Positions 1-7,829 are shown, counted from the stretch's first letter. The stretch is DNA of 8,892 nt from Clostridiaceae bacterium UBA4839 (GCA_002400085.1 DHEX01000143.1:1-8892); one strand, 5' to 3'. The notes: a model not told the origin generated them from the sequence alone. Numbers and translations are program-made.

Positions 1-30
1 CAATTTAAGTTGAATGGAGATGATTATTAA
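1..30 (+). CDS. C-terminal end of an upstream gene (partial)
   Basis: Frame 1 is open from the window edge through nine codons (QFKLNGDDY) and ends in TAA at 28-30. Its last A is the first base of the ATG of the ABC transporter gene, a TAATG overlap typical of translationally coupled operon genes. The other two forward frames hit stops within the first 12 bases. In Firmicutes, exporter pairs of this kind are often preceded by a small MarR-family regulator gene, which would fit. Nine residues are too few to identify the product, so that identity is only a guess from context. Confidence 0.45.
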   Translation, partial: QFKLNGDDY

Positions 31-1760
31 TGCGAAAGTTGTTTAAATATTTAAAGCCATATGAGATGTCTGTAGCAGTGGTTTTGGTACTTATTTTTTT
101 CCAATCCCTTTCTGACTTGTATCTGCCTACTTTGATGTCGGATATTGTTAATAAGGGCATATTCAGTGGGGACACAAATTATATTATAAGAGTTGGGGGG
201 AAAATGCTGCTTGTGGCTGCAGTGGGCACTGCTTGTGCAGTTTCAGCCAGCTATTTATCCTCAAAAATTTCATCAGGGTTTGGCAAAATCCTCAGAAAAG
301 AGGTTTTTAGTAAGGTTGAGAGTTTTTCTTTAAATGAGTTTAATAATATAGGAACAGCTTCTCTTATTACAAGAACTACAAATGATATTACACAAATTCA
401 GCAGGTATTGCTTATTATATTTCGTATGATGGTTAGTGCACCTATGATGTGCATAGGCGGAATTATTATGGCAGTATCAAAGGATGCAAAGCTGTCCCTT
501 GTTCTAGTAGCTGTTTTGCCAATAATTGCATTACTAATTTATGTTATAGCCAATAAAGGGATACCACTTTTTAAGGCAATGCAAATTAAAATAGATAAAT
601 TGAATTTGGTTGTTCGTGAAGAGCTTACTGGTATTAGGGTAATACGTGCATTTAACCGCAGTGATCATGAAAAAGGCCGATTTAATAAAGCAAACTATGA
701 TCTCACTCAAAATGCCGTTAAGGTTAACAGAATAATGGCTGCTCTAATGCCTCTTATGATGCTCATTATTAATTTTACAACCATTGCAATAATTTGGTTT
801 GGCGCAAAAAGAGTAGACGGCGGAAATATGCAAATTGGAGATTTAATGGCATTTATCCAATATGCAATGCAGATTTTATTTTCACTTATAATGGTTTCAA
901 TGATGTTTGTTATGATACCTCGTGCTTCAGCTTCAGCAGATAGAATTAATGAGGTGCTTGATGTTAATCCTGAAATAAAAGATGCAGAAGCAACTAAAAA
1001 TGCAGATGATAAAAAAGGGTTTGTTGAATTTAATAATGTTACATTCAGCTACCCGGGAGCAGAAAAGCCTGTTATAAGCAATATTTCATTTAAGGCAAAG
1101 CCTGGTGAAACAGTTGCTGTCATAGGGGGTACGGGTTCTGGGAAATCAACCCTTATAAACCTTATTCCTCGCTTTTATGATATTCAAAGCGGGAGCATTT
1201 TAGTTGATGGCGTTGATATTAAGGAAATGTCCCAAGAAAGCTTAAGGGCTAAAATTGGTTTTGTTCCCCAAAAGACTGTGCTTTTTACAGGCACAATTTC
1301 GGAAAATATAAGGTATGGAAAAGAAGATGCAACAGATGACGAGGTAAGGCATGCAGCAGAAACTTCTCAATCCATGGAGTTTATTGAGAAAATGGAAGAT
1401 GGTTTTGATTCTGTTATTGCACAGGGCGGAACTAATGTTTCCGGCGGACAAAAACAGCGTCTTTCTATAGCCCGCGCTCTTGTGAGAAAGCCTGAAATAT
1501 ATATTTTCGATGATAGCTTTTCAGCACTGGATTTTAAGACAGATGCAAAGCTCCGTGCAGCTTTAAAAAAGGAAACAAAGGATTCTACTATGATTATTGT
1601 TGCACAAAGAGTAAGCACTGTTATGGATGCAGATAAAATTATAGTTTTAGATGAGGGCAAAGTTGCCGGAATTGGAACTCATAGGGAGCTTTTAAATACC
1701 TGTGAGGTATATCATGAAATTGTATCTTCACAGCTATCGGAGGAGGAGATGATGGCATGA
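30..1760 (+). CDS. Heterodimeric ABC exporter, half with degenerate ATPase site
   Basis: This is a half-size ABC exporter (576 aa) with an N-terminal transmembrane domain and a C-terminal nucleotide-binding domain. About six hydrophobic helices lie near residues 14-36, 57-77, 130-150, 154-174, 236-257 and 272-296. The ATPase domain starts near residue 332. Visible motifs are Walker A GGTGSGKST (366-374), Q-loop Gln414, signature SGGQ (471-474), Walker B ending at Asp494, and D-loop SALD (498-501). The residue after Walker B is Asp495 instead of the catalytic Glu, and the switch His is replaced by Gln526 (AQR). Both changes are characteristic of the non-catalytic half of heterodimeric exporters such as BmrC or LmrC. 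GGAG at 16-19 lies 10 nt before the ATG. The gene overlaps the second half by ATGA, so the two should be co-translated and assemble in the cytoplasmic membrane. The exported substrate (drugs, lipids or peptides) cannot be read from the sequence. Confidence 0.95.
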   Translation: MRKLFKYLKPYEMSVAVVLVLIFFQSLSDLYLPTLMSDIVNKGIFSGDTNYIIRVGGKMLLVAAVGTACAVSASYLSSKISSGFGKILRKEVFSKVESFSLNEFNNIGTASLITRTTNDITQIQQVLLIIFRMMVSAPMMCIGGIIMAVSKDAKLSLVLVAVLPIIALLIYVIANKGIPLFKAMQIKIDKLNLVVREELTGIRVIRAFNRSDHEKGRFNKANYDLTQNAVKVNRIMAALMPLMMLIINFTTIAIIWFGAKRVDGGNMQIGDLMAFIQYAMQILFSLIMVSMMFVMIPRASASADRINEVLDVNPEIKDAEATKNADDKKGFVEFNNVTFSYPGAEKPVISNISFKAKPGETVAVIGGTGSGKSTLINLIPRFYDIQSGSILVDGVDIKEMSQESLRAKIGFVPQKTVLFTGTISENIRYGKEDATDDEVRHAAETSQSMEFIEKMEDGFDSVIAQGGTNVSGGQKQRLSIARALVRKPEIYIFDDSFSALDFKTDAKLRAALKKETKDSTMIIVAQRVSTVMDADKIIVLDEGKVAGIGTHRELLNTCEVYHEIVSSQLSEEEMMA

Positions 1761-3643
1761 GCGAAAAAAGAAAAGAACAAAGACAGGGAAAACATAAGGG
1801 CCCCATGGGAGGTCCTCCTATGGGAAGACCGGTTGAGAAAGCAAAAGATTTTAAAGGGACAATTAAAAGGCTTATGCAATATTTAAAGCCTCGTGAGTTT
1901 CAAATTATAATGGTATTTTTAATGGCAGCTTTAAGTACTGTTTTTGCTATTTTAAGCCCAAAGATAATGGGTAAAGCTCTAACTAAATTATTTGATGGAA
2001 TAATTGCCAAACACATGGCTTTAAAGATAAATAAACCTGTCCCTGCCATTGATTATGCATATATAACCCGAATACTCATAATTTTAATCCTGCTTTATGC
2101 TGCAAGCGCGCTTTTTAGCTATGTTCAGCAATATATTATGGCAGGAATTGCACAAAATATAGTTTTACAAATTCGTAAGGATATAAATGATAAACTTTCA
2201 CGTTTACCACTTAAATTTTTTGACTCACACACTCATGGTGAAATATTAAGCCGTGTTACAAACGATGTTGATAATATTGCCTCTACACTGCAGCAAAGCT
2301 TGACTCAGCTTATTACATCCATTGTAACTATAGTAGGTGTTATAATCATGATGCTTACTATAAGTCCTCTTATGACTCTCATTGCTTTTGTAACTTTGCC
2401 ACTTTGTGCCATCGTAACAAAGCAAATAGCATCACGTTCCCAAAAATATTTTGCAGAACAGCAAAAGGATTTAGGAGAACTAAACGGTCATGTTGAGGAA
2501 ATGTACACAGGGCATAAAATAATAAAAGCTTTTGGACATGAAGATGAATCTATTGACAAGTTTAATGAAATAAATGAAAGACTTTACAAAGGAAGCTGGG
2601 AGGCACAGTTTATTTCAGGGATAATAATGCCGCTGCTCAACTTTATAAACAATATAGGCTATGTGCTTGTCTGTGTAGTGGGGGGCATTATGGTAACTAA
2701 AAGGAAAATTGAAATTGGAGATATTCAAGCTTTTATTCAGTATTCAAAGCAGTTCACTCAGCCAATAGTTCAAACTGCCAATATTATTAATATCCTTCAA
2801 TCTACTGTAGCATCAGCTGAGCGTGTTTTTGAGCTTTTAGATGAAACTGAAGAAATACCAGATAGGCCTGATGTTAAGGAGCTTAAATCTGTAGAAGGCA
2901 ATGTAAAGTTTGAGGACGTTAAGTTTGGATATAATGAGGATTCAATTTTAATTAACGACATGAATATTGATGTGAAAAAGGGACAAAGCATTGCCATTGT
3001 AGGTCCAACTGGTGCAGGAAAAACCACCATTGTAAACCTATTAATGCGTTTTTATGAAATAAATGATGGAAGAATAACTGTAGATGGAGTTGATATAAGG
3101 GATATAAGCCGCAGAAATCTGCGAAGTATTTTTGGAATGGTGCTTCAAGATACATGGCTGTTTAACGGCACTATAAGGGACAACATTGCCTATGGACGTG
3201 AAAATGCATCGGAGGAAGAAATTATTCAAGCAGCAAAGGCTGCCCATGCAGATCATTTCATTAGAACTCTTCCTGAGGGGTATGACACAGTATTAAATGA
3301 AGAGGCTTCTAATATATCCCAGGGTCAAAAACAGCTTTTAACTATTGCTCGTGCAATACTAGCAGATCCCTCCATATTAATTCTTGATGAAGCCACAAGC
3401 AGTGTAGATACAAGAACAGAAATTCATATACAAAAGGCAATGGATGCTCTTGCAAAGGGAAGAACAAGTTTTATAATTGCCCACAGGTTATCTACAATTC
3501 GTGATGCAGATTTAATATTGGTTATGAATAATGGAGATATTATTGAAAAAGGCACCCATAAGGAACTTCTTGATAAGAAGGGCTTCTATGCAGACCTTTA
3601 TAACAGCCAATTTACCGGAGCAAAAATAGAAGAAGCAATATAG
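1757..3643 (+). CDS. Heterodimeric ABC exporter, catalytic half
   Basis: This is the 628-aa partner of the preceding gene, with the same layout: helices roughly at 48-70, 103-127, 183-224, 284-312 and 322-345, and an ATPase domain from about residue 383. It has Walker A GPTGAGKTT (416-424), Q-loop Gln464, Walker B ILILDE with the catalytic Glu545, and the switch His576 (AHR), so its own site is intact. Its signature is SQGQ (521-524) instead of SGGQ. In the dimer this altered signature would face the degenerate site of the partner, while the partner's SGGQ would complete this active site. The first ~30 residues form a basic, Gly/Pro/Met-rich cytoplasmic tail, common in BmrD/YheH-like halves. 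A strong GGAGGAGGAG ribosome site (1739-1748) sits 8 nt before the ATG inside the previous gene. The stop codon falls at the edge of the terminator hairpin. The substrate is unknown. Confidence 0.95.
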   Translation: MSEKRKEQRQGKHKGPMGGPPMGRPVEKAKDFKGTIKRLMQYLKPREFQIIMVFLMAALSTVFAILSPKIMGKALTKLFDGIIAKHMALKINKPVPAIDYAYITRILIILILLYAASALFSYVQQYIMAGIAQNIVLQIRKDINDKLSRLPLKFFDSHTHGEILSRVTNDVDNIASTLQQSLTQLITSIVTIVGVIIMMLTISPLMTLIAFVTLPLCAIVTKQIASRSQKYFAEQQKDLGELNGHVEEMYTGHKIIKAFGHEDESIDKFNEINERLYKGSWEAQFISGIIMPLLNFINNIGYVLVCVVGGIMVTKRKIEIGDIQAFIQYSKQFTQPIVQTANIINILQSTVASAERVFELLDETEEIPDRPDVKELKSVEGNVKFEDVKFGYNEDSILINDMNIDVKKGQSIAIVGPTGAGKTTIVNLLMRFYEINDGRITVDGVDIRDISRRNLRSIFGMVLQDTWLFNGTIRDNIAYGRENASEEEIIQAAKAAHADHFIRTLPEGYDTVLNEEASNISQGQKQLLTIARAILADPSILILDEATSSVDTRTEIHIQKAMDALAKGRTSFIIAHRLSTIRDADLILVMNNGDIIEKGTHKELLDKKGFYADLYNSQFTGAKIEEAI

Positions 3644-3678
3644 CAGTGGAACGGCCAAGGCCGTTCCCTGCTTATTTT
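3642..3678. terminator. Bidirectional terminator hairpin between convergent genes
   Basis: AGCAG (3642-3646) and GGAACGGCC (3648-3656) pair with GGCCGTTCC (3659-3667) and CTGCT (3668-3672). This gives 14 paired bases with one bulged T (3647) and an AA loop, or a CAAG tetraloop if the top pair opens. TATTTT follows at 3673-3678 on the plus strand. On the minus strand the flanking tract is only moderately T-rich (ATATTGC then TTCTTCTATTTTTG). The hairpin overlaps the stop codon of the exporter gene on one side and that of the nucleoside hydrolase gene on the other, so it probably ends transcription from both directions. The weak U-tracts are the main doubt. Confidence 0.75.
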
Positions 3679-4562
3679 AGAACTGTTTTCATAAAAAAGT
3701 CATGAAAAGCTTTCACATCAACATCTGTGCATACCTCACAGTTAAAACTTTCTGTGTATCCTGTGAAAACGTCAGCACAATCTACAGTTACACCTCGTGT
3801 TAAATCCCCAGTACATTCAATATCAATTTTTGTTTTTCTTGTCTTTAAAAAGTTAGGATTAATTATATAGCTAAGTGCCAGTGGGTCATGGAGAATTGGC
3901 GCACTTATGTTTGCCCCTGGGCTGTTAAGCCACATTTTTAAAAGCTTTGATAAATAATAAGTTCTTACGTTATGGGTACTATATAGTTTTTGTAAATCTT
4001 CCTGTGATGTCTTGCATTTTAAAGTCACATCAAGACCAACCATGACTATTGGAATACCTGAGTTGAAAACTATTTTTGCAGCTTCAGGGTCACATCTTAT
4101 ATTCCATTCTGAGTAAGCTCTTGAATACATACCCCCCATTAACACTATCTTTTCTATATTTTTTTTAACATATGGAGCTTCTTTTATAATTTTAGCAATA
4201 TTTGTAAGAGGGCCTATAGCAAGAATGATTGCTTTGTTTTTAGATAGAATTTCAGAATAAAAATCAGTGACAATGGTATTTATATCCTCATTATGGCAGG
4301 TTAAATCCGTACACTGACAGGGTATTTCATCCGTGTTTACATTGTTTACTATAGGTTTTCCAATCCCTGATACAACAGGAATATCTTCTCTTTTATATAC
4401 TTTTAATAGATTATTTAAAAGTTTTGTCCGAAGAGTGGTATTTTTAAATACAGTAGAAATGCCTAAAATATTAAACTCATTTGAATTTAGAGATAGTGCT
4501 AAGGCTAAAGCATCATCAATATCATCGCCGATATCCGTATCTATTATTATGTTTTGCATCAT
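3672..4562 (-). CDS. Nucleoside hydrolase (IunH/RihA family)
   Basis: The 296-aa product is a probable cytoplasmic hydrolase that splits the N-glycosidic bond of ribonucleosides into base and ribose. The family's N-terminal calcium-binding signature is seen as DTDIGDDIDDA (residues 8-18). Other family landmarks are GPLTNIA (117-123), MGG (142-144), the Asn/Asp pair in WNIRCDPEAA (153-162), and HDPLAL (225-230), which supplies an active-site His and a calcium-binding Asp. Length is normal for the family (about 300-350 aa). On the minus strand AAGGGG lies 5 nt before the first ATG (4562) and 8 nt before a second ATG (4559), so the protein may really start at the second Met. The gene is convergent with the exporter and divergent from the sugar-type importer. 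Substrate preference (inosine-uridine, pyrimidine or purine) cannot be decided. A role acting on other ribosides is possible. Confidence 0.93.
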   Translation of the reverse strand: MMQNIIIDTDIGDDIDDALALALSLNSNEFNILGISTVFKNTTLRTKLLNNLLKVYKREDIPVVSGIGKPIVNNVNTDEIPCQCTDLTCHNEDINTIVTDFYSEILSKNKAIILAIGPLTNIAKIIKEAPYVKKNIEKIVLMGGMYSRAYSEWNIRCDPEAAKIVFNSGIPIVMVGLDVTLKCKTSQEDLQKLYSTHNVRTYYLSKLLKMWLNSPGANISAPILHDPLALSYIINPNFLKTRKTKIDIECTGDLTRGVTVDCADVFTGYTESFNCEVCTDVDVKAFHDFFMKTVLK

Positions 4563-4585
4563 ATCAACCCCTTAAATTAATCTAA

Positions 4586-4670
4586 TAGCTTAACCGCCCC
4601 TAATTTCCAGGCGCCTAAACTGGGATATATAAGCTCTTTTGTGGCAACTATAGCTTAACTGTCCCTAATT
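4586..4670 (+). repeat. Pair of imperfect 20-bp direct repeats
   Basis: TAGCTTAACCGCCCCTAATT at 4586-4605 recurs as TAGCTTAACTGTCCCTAATT at 4651-4670, with 18 of 20 positions identical and 65 bp between starts. Read on the minus strand, the repeats have the form AATTAGGG(A/G)C(A/G)GTTAAGCTA. This resembles the GGGGAC(A/G)GTT-type short repeats that I recall around REP-associated Y1 (IS200-like) transposases in Firmicutes. That link is from memory and is tentative. No transposase gene is present. The segment between the copies contains a GGCGCC palindrome and a short TAAGCT/AGCTTA inverted repeat. It lies in the divergent spacer just upstream of the nucleoside hydrolase gene. Confidence 0.7.
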
Positions 4671-4692
4671 ACTAATTACTAATTACTAATTA
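4665..4692. repeat. Tandem repeat, four copies of CTAATTA
   Basis: Four perfect head-to-tail copies of the 7-mer CTAATTA run from 4665 to 4692. The first copy overlaps the end of the second 20-bp direct repeat, which itself ends in CTAATT. Such AT-rich heptamer arrays occur in clostridial intergenic regions. They can vary in copy number by replication slippage. No function can be assigned. Confidence 0.9.
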
Positions 4693-4727
4693 AATTTATT
4701 TTACATAGTTTATTTTTTAATTCAATA

Positions 4728-4743
4728 GCTTTTTTAAAAAAGC
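4728..4743. repeat. Perfect 16-bp palindrome with A/T core
   Basis: GCTTTTTTAAAAAAGC is a perfect palindrome about 55 bp upstream of the -10 element of the importer operon. The T6A6 core could act as a rigid or curved UP-like element or as a dimeric regulator site. Without a loop it is a poor terminator hairpin. Chance occurrence in such AT-rich DNA is also plausible. Confidence 0.5.
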
Positions 4744-4777
4744 AATTTGACCATATTTATAAATCAAAATATTCATA

Positions 4778-4804
4778 TTTTCAGATTTTACATTATGTTA
4801 TGAT
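4778..4804 (+). promoter_or_regulatory. Probable promoter of the importer operon (extended -10)
   Basis: TGTTATGAT at 4796-4804 matches an extended -10 element (TGn followed by TATGAT, five of six matches to TATAAT). The -35 is weak: TTTTCA at 4778-4783 gives a 15-bp spacer, which is short, but extended -10 promoters tolerate a poor -35. Transcription would start near 4811, leaving a leader of about 36 nt before the ATG at 4847. The ribosome site AAGGGGG lies within that leader. No convincing catabolite-responsive (CcpA) site is seen. Confidence 0.45.
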
Positions 4805-4846
4805 TTTAATGAAAATTAAAATTAACAATAAAGGGGGAAACAATCG

Positions 4847-6097
4847 ATGAAAAAAGTAATAGCATTATTATTATCAGCTTTGATGCTCACTTCTGTTTTT
4901 TCTGGATGCGGAAATAAAGAAAAAACAGAAGACGAAGCAAAAACAGATGGGAAAGAAAAAGTTGAACTATTCCAGATAAAAAGAGAAGCTGTTGACACCT
5001 TTAATAAGATGATTGAGGATTTCCAGGAGGAAAATCCGGAAATTACCATTGAACAAAACAATGTTCCTGATGGAGATAAGGTTCTTCCAACAAGAATGGC
5101 AAGCGATGATACACCTGCAATATTTACACAATGGCCTAATACAGCTGAATTCAGAGCACAGGTTAAAGATGGATATGTACTTGATTTGTCAAACGAAAGT
5201 TTTATAAAAAATATAAGCGAAAATGTAATCAAGGATTCTGCAATAGATGGAAAAACTTATGCATTACCTATTTCCCTTAACACAATGGGTGTATTTTATA
5301 ATGTAAAAATGTTTAATGATTTAGGAATAAAAGTTCCAACCACATATGGCGAATTAATTGATGCATGTAAAGAAATAAAAGCTGCAGGGAAAACACCAAT
5401 AGTTTTTGCCGATAAAGATGCTTGGACTTGTGGACAGACAATGGAACTTTTTTATGGTAACTTTATGAAAGATGCAGATGCAACATTTAAAGATGCAATG
5501 GACGGAAAGAAGCACTTAAATGATGATGCAGAGCTTAAAAAAGTTGCTAAAAAGATATTAGAACTACATCAGTACAGCAAAGAAGATCCACTTGGTACCT
5601 CTTATGACGATGCTACAAGAGCATTTGCAAATGAACAGTCAGCTATGTTTATACAAGGTATATGGGATATCCCTTCAATAAAGAAGGCAAACCCAAATCT
5701 TGAATTTGCAATGTTCCCAATGCCAGCAGATAAAGCTGAGGACACAAAGGTTATTGTTGGTGTTGACCTAGCTTTAGCAGTTTCAAGCAATACTAAGAGC
5801 AAGGACAGCGCACTTAAATTTTTAAATTATATGGCTGACCCTAAAAATGCTCAAAAATATGCTGACCTTGATGGCTCAATATCCGCTGTTAAAGGCGTAA
5901 AATGCCAAACTAAGGAAAGTAAAGCACTTGTAGATATGTTAAATCAAAATAAGACATTCCCATATTCTGAAGGGAATTGGGTACTTGGCATTACACCAGA
6001 TCATCAAAAGGTAGCTCAAAACTTAATTGCTCAAAATAGTGTTGATGGATTTTTAAAAGACATGGACTCAGTTTTCTTTGGGAAAGCAAAAAAATAA
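4847..6097 (+). CDS. Carbohydrate-type ABC importer, solute-binding lipoprotein
   Basis: This 416-aa extracellular solute-binding protein of family 1 captures a solute, probably a sugar or oligosaccharide, outside the cell and delivers it to the two permeases encoded next. The N-terminus is a lipoprotein signal: KK, a hydrophobic stretch, then FSGC with the lipidated Cys21, followed by a charged linker rich in Lys, Glu and Asp. Family-typical segments are visible: the YNVKMFNDLGIKVPTTYGEL lobe region (151-170), the F(A)NEQSAMFIQGIW segment (260-273), which matches the conserved 'F..G.aAM...G.W' region, and a C-terminal lobe with LKFLNYMADPKNAQKYA (323-339). Length is typical (about 400-450 aa). 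AAGGGGG lies upstream of the ATG. Twelve nucleotides or so separate its stop from the first permease, so the genes form one operon. The ligand cannot be read from the sequence. The divergent nucleoside hydrolase gene makes a riboside or a sugar with a ribose part conceivable, but that is inference. Confidence 0.93.
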   Translation: MKKVIALLLSALMLTSVFSGCGNKEKTEDEAKTDGKEKVELFQIKREAVDTFNKMIEDFQEENPEITIEQNNVPDGDKVLPTRMASDDTPAIFTQWPNTAEFRAQVKDGYVLDLSNESFIKNISENVIKDSAIDGKTYALPISLNTMGVFYNVKMFNDLGIKVPTTYGELIDACKEIKAAGKTPIVFADKDAWTCGQTMELFYGNFMKDADATFKDAMDGKKHLNDDAELKKVAKKILELHQYSKEDPLGTSYDDATRAFANEQSAMFIQGIWDIPSIKKANPNLEFAMFPMPADKAEDTKVIVGVDLALAVSSNTKSKDSALKFLNYMADPKNAQKYADLDGSISAVKGVKCQTKESKALVDMLNQNKTFPYSEGNWVLGITPDHQKVAQNLIAQNSVDGFLKDMDSVFFGKAKK

Positions 6098-6112
6098 TGA
6101 GGAATGTGATTG

Positions 6113-6991
6113 ATGATGGAGATTAAAAAAGGTATAAATAGTAAATATGTTTATTTCCTATTTACACTGCCTGCTTTAATATTGTATTCAGTATTTTATG
6201 TATGGCCTGTTTTTACAGGCCTTTATTACAGCTTTACTGATTGGAACGGTCTTTCAAAAAAATATAATATAATAGGTTTTAAAAATTATATAAATATTTT
6301 AAAGGATGATAGGTTTAGAAATTCAATAAGTCTTACATTTTTTTATACAATATTATTAGTTGTATTTGTAATGGCAATTGCTTTAGCTCTTGCATTGCTT
6401 TTAAACTCTAAGATTAAGCATAGAAATCTATATAGAGCAATTTACTTTTTCCCTGCAATATTAAGCTTGGTTACTGTCGGTCTTATTTGGAATCAGATAT
6501 TTTATTCGGTTATTCCATCTATAGGTAAGTCACTTAATATTTCATGGCTCAGCCATAATATTTTGGGGAATGCAAAGACAGCAATTTTTGGGGTACTGAT
6601 TGTAAATGTATGGCAGGGGATTGCTATACCAATGGTAATAATTTTAGCAGGACTTCAAAGTGTTCCTACGGATTTATATGAAGCAGCTCTTCTTGATGGT
6701 GCAAGTGCTTGGGACAAATTTAAGAATATAACCTTTCCCCACATTGTGCCAGTGCTTAATGTTGCTTTAGTAATTACTATGAAAGCAGGATTTACAGTCT
6801 TTGATTATATTCAGGCAATGACTGGCGGGGGTCCTGGGTATGCAACAGAATCAATAGGAATTTTGATATATAAGCATGGAATGACAGAGATGAAATTTGG
6901 CTATGGAGCGGCTGAATCTTTCATATTATTTTTAATTATAGCTTTGATATCCTTTATTCAAATGAAATATTTGGATAAGAAGGGGGCTTAA
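6113..6991 (+). CDS. CUT1 ABC importer permease, MalF/UgpA-like
   Basis: This is the first inner-membrane permease of the sugar-type importer (292 aa from the chosen ATG). About six membrane helices are visible, near 13-35, 74-97, 108-130, 156-178, 208-228 and 266-284. The cytoplasmic EAA loop that docks the ATPase is clear: EAALLDGASAWDKF followed by I..P (about 190-209), with the key EAA---G pattern. The TGGGPGYATES stretch (about 237-247) is also typical of the MalF/UgpA/LacF branch. The start is ambiguous: TTG (6110), ATG (6113) and ATG (6116) follow one another in frame. GAGGA at 6099-6103 gives spacings of 6, 9 and 12 nt respectively, so the ATG at 6113 is preferred. Only 2 nt separate its stop from the second permease, which indicates tight coupling. 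No ATPase gene follows. Confidence 0.93.
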   Translation: MMEIKKGINSKYVYFLFTLPALILYSVFYVWPVFTGLYYSFTDWNGLSKKYNIIGFKNYINILKDDRFRNSISLTFFYTILLVVFVMAIALALALLLNSKIKHRNLYRAIYFFPAILSLVTVGLIWNQIFYSVIPSIGKSLNISWLSHNILGNAKTAIFGVLIVNVWQGIAIPMVIILAGLQSVPTDLYEAALLDGASAWDKFKNITFPHIVPVLNVALVITMKAGFTVFDYIQAMTGGGPGYATESIGILIYKHGMTEMKFGYGAAESFILFLIIALISFIQMKYLDKKGA

Positions 6992-6993
6992 GA

Positions 6994-7827
6994 ATGGATA
7001 GCAAGGGTAAATTATCTAAAATACTCACCTATACTATTTTAACTGTTGGGACTTTATTTATACTCGTCCCCATGTATGTAACTATTGTTACTTCCTTTAA
7101 AACCCCTCAAGAATGTTCAAAGAGCTTTTTTACACTGCCAAGAAGTTTTTATCTGGGGAATTTTAAAGAGGTAATAGGCAGGGCACATTATTGGACATAT
7201 GTAAAGAATTCAGTTGTTATTACAGTTATTTCTGTTGCTGTCATAATATTTTTTGCGCCCCTTGTATCTTATGCTATTTCAAGAAATTTTGAAAAGAGGT
7301 ATTACAAGTTCTTGTATTTTTATATAATAAGCGGCATATTTGTTCCATTTCAAGTAATAATGCTGCCAATTGTTAAACAGATGACAAAATTTAAAATGAT
7401 GAATCAATTTGGAATGATTGTACTTTATATAACCCTTGGGCTCATTCAAAGTATTTTCTTATGCGTTGGATATTTAAAGTCAATACCAAAGGAGCTTGAG
7501 GAAGCTGCTTCAATTGATGGATGCAGTCCGTGGAAGACCTTTACTAAGGTTATATATCCTCTTATGTCACCAATGGTTGCTACAATATTGATTTTAAATG
7601 CACTTTGGATATGGAACGACTTTCTTCTTCCACTTACTATTTTGAATAAAACACCAAATATGTGGACATTACCTTTATTTCAATACAATTTCAAATCTCA
7701 ATATAGTTTTGACTATAATCTTGCTTTTGCATCATTTACATTATCAATGCTGCCTATTATCGTCATTTACGTATTTACACAGAAGTATATTATAAGCGGG
7801 CTTACAGCAGGTTCAGTAAAAGACTAA
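6994..7827 (+). CDS. CUT1 ABC importer permease, MalG/UgpE-like
   Basis: This is the second inner-membrane permease (277 aa), which pairs with the preceding one. Six hydrophobic helices are seen, near 10-32, 73-95, 106-127, 139-160, 190-207 and 246-264. The EAA loop reads EEAASIDGCSPWKTFTKVIYP (169-189), with E170, A171, A172 and G176 in place for ATPase docking. The helix-end motif WNDFLLPL (207-214) and the C-terminal GLTAGSVKD (269-277) are characteristic of MalG-type subunits. GGGGG in the end of the previous gene lies 8 nt before the ATG. The operon lacks its own ATP-binding subunit. In Gram-positive bacteria such importers commonly share an MsmX/MsmK-type ATPase encoded elsewhere, so this is probably complete rather than damaged. 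The gene is followed directly by a likely terminator. Confidence 0.93.
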   Translation: MDSKGKLSKILTYTILTVGTLFILVPMYVTIVTSFKTPQECSKSFFTLPRSFYLGNFKEVIGRAHYWTYVKNSVVITVISVAVIIFFAPLVSYAISRNFEKRYYKFLYFYIISGIFVPFQVIMLPIVKQMTKFKMMNQFGMIVLYITLGLIQSIFLCVGYLKSIPKELEEAASIDGCSPWKTFTKVIYPLMSPMVATILILNALWIWNDFLLPLTILNKTPNMWTLPLFQYNFKSQYSFDYNLAFASFTLSMLPIIVIYVFTQKYIISGLTAGSVKD

Positions 7828-7829
7828 TG

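Noticed and set aside
4586..4692. CRISPR array, because of regularly repeated short units.
   Set aside because: There are only two 20-mers and contiguous heptamers with no unique spacers, and no cas genes nearby.
4563..4846. Catabolite-responsive (CcpA) site or riboswitch in the divergent spacer.
   Set aside because: No sequence close to the cre consensus with its central CG was found, and no riboswitch consensus is recognisable. Only repeats and a promoter-like element are visible.
4333..5232. Open frames antisense to the nucleoside hydrolase and the binding protein (80 and 136 codons).
   Set aside because: They lie wholly or mostly inside strongly supported genes, lack recognisable domains, and have the low-complexity composition of antisense shadows.
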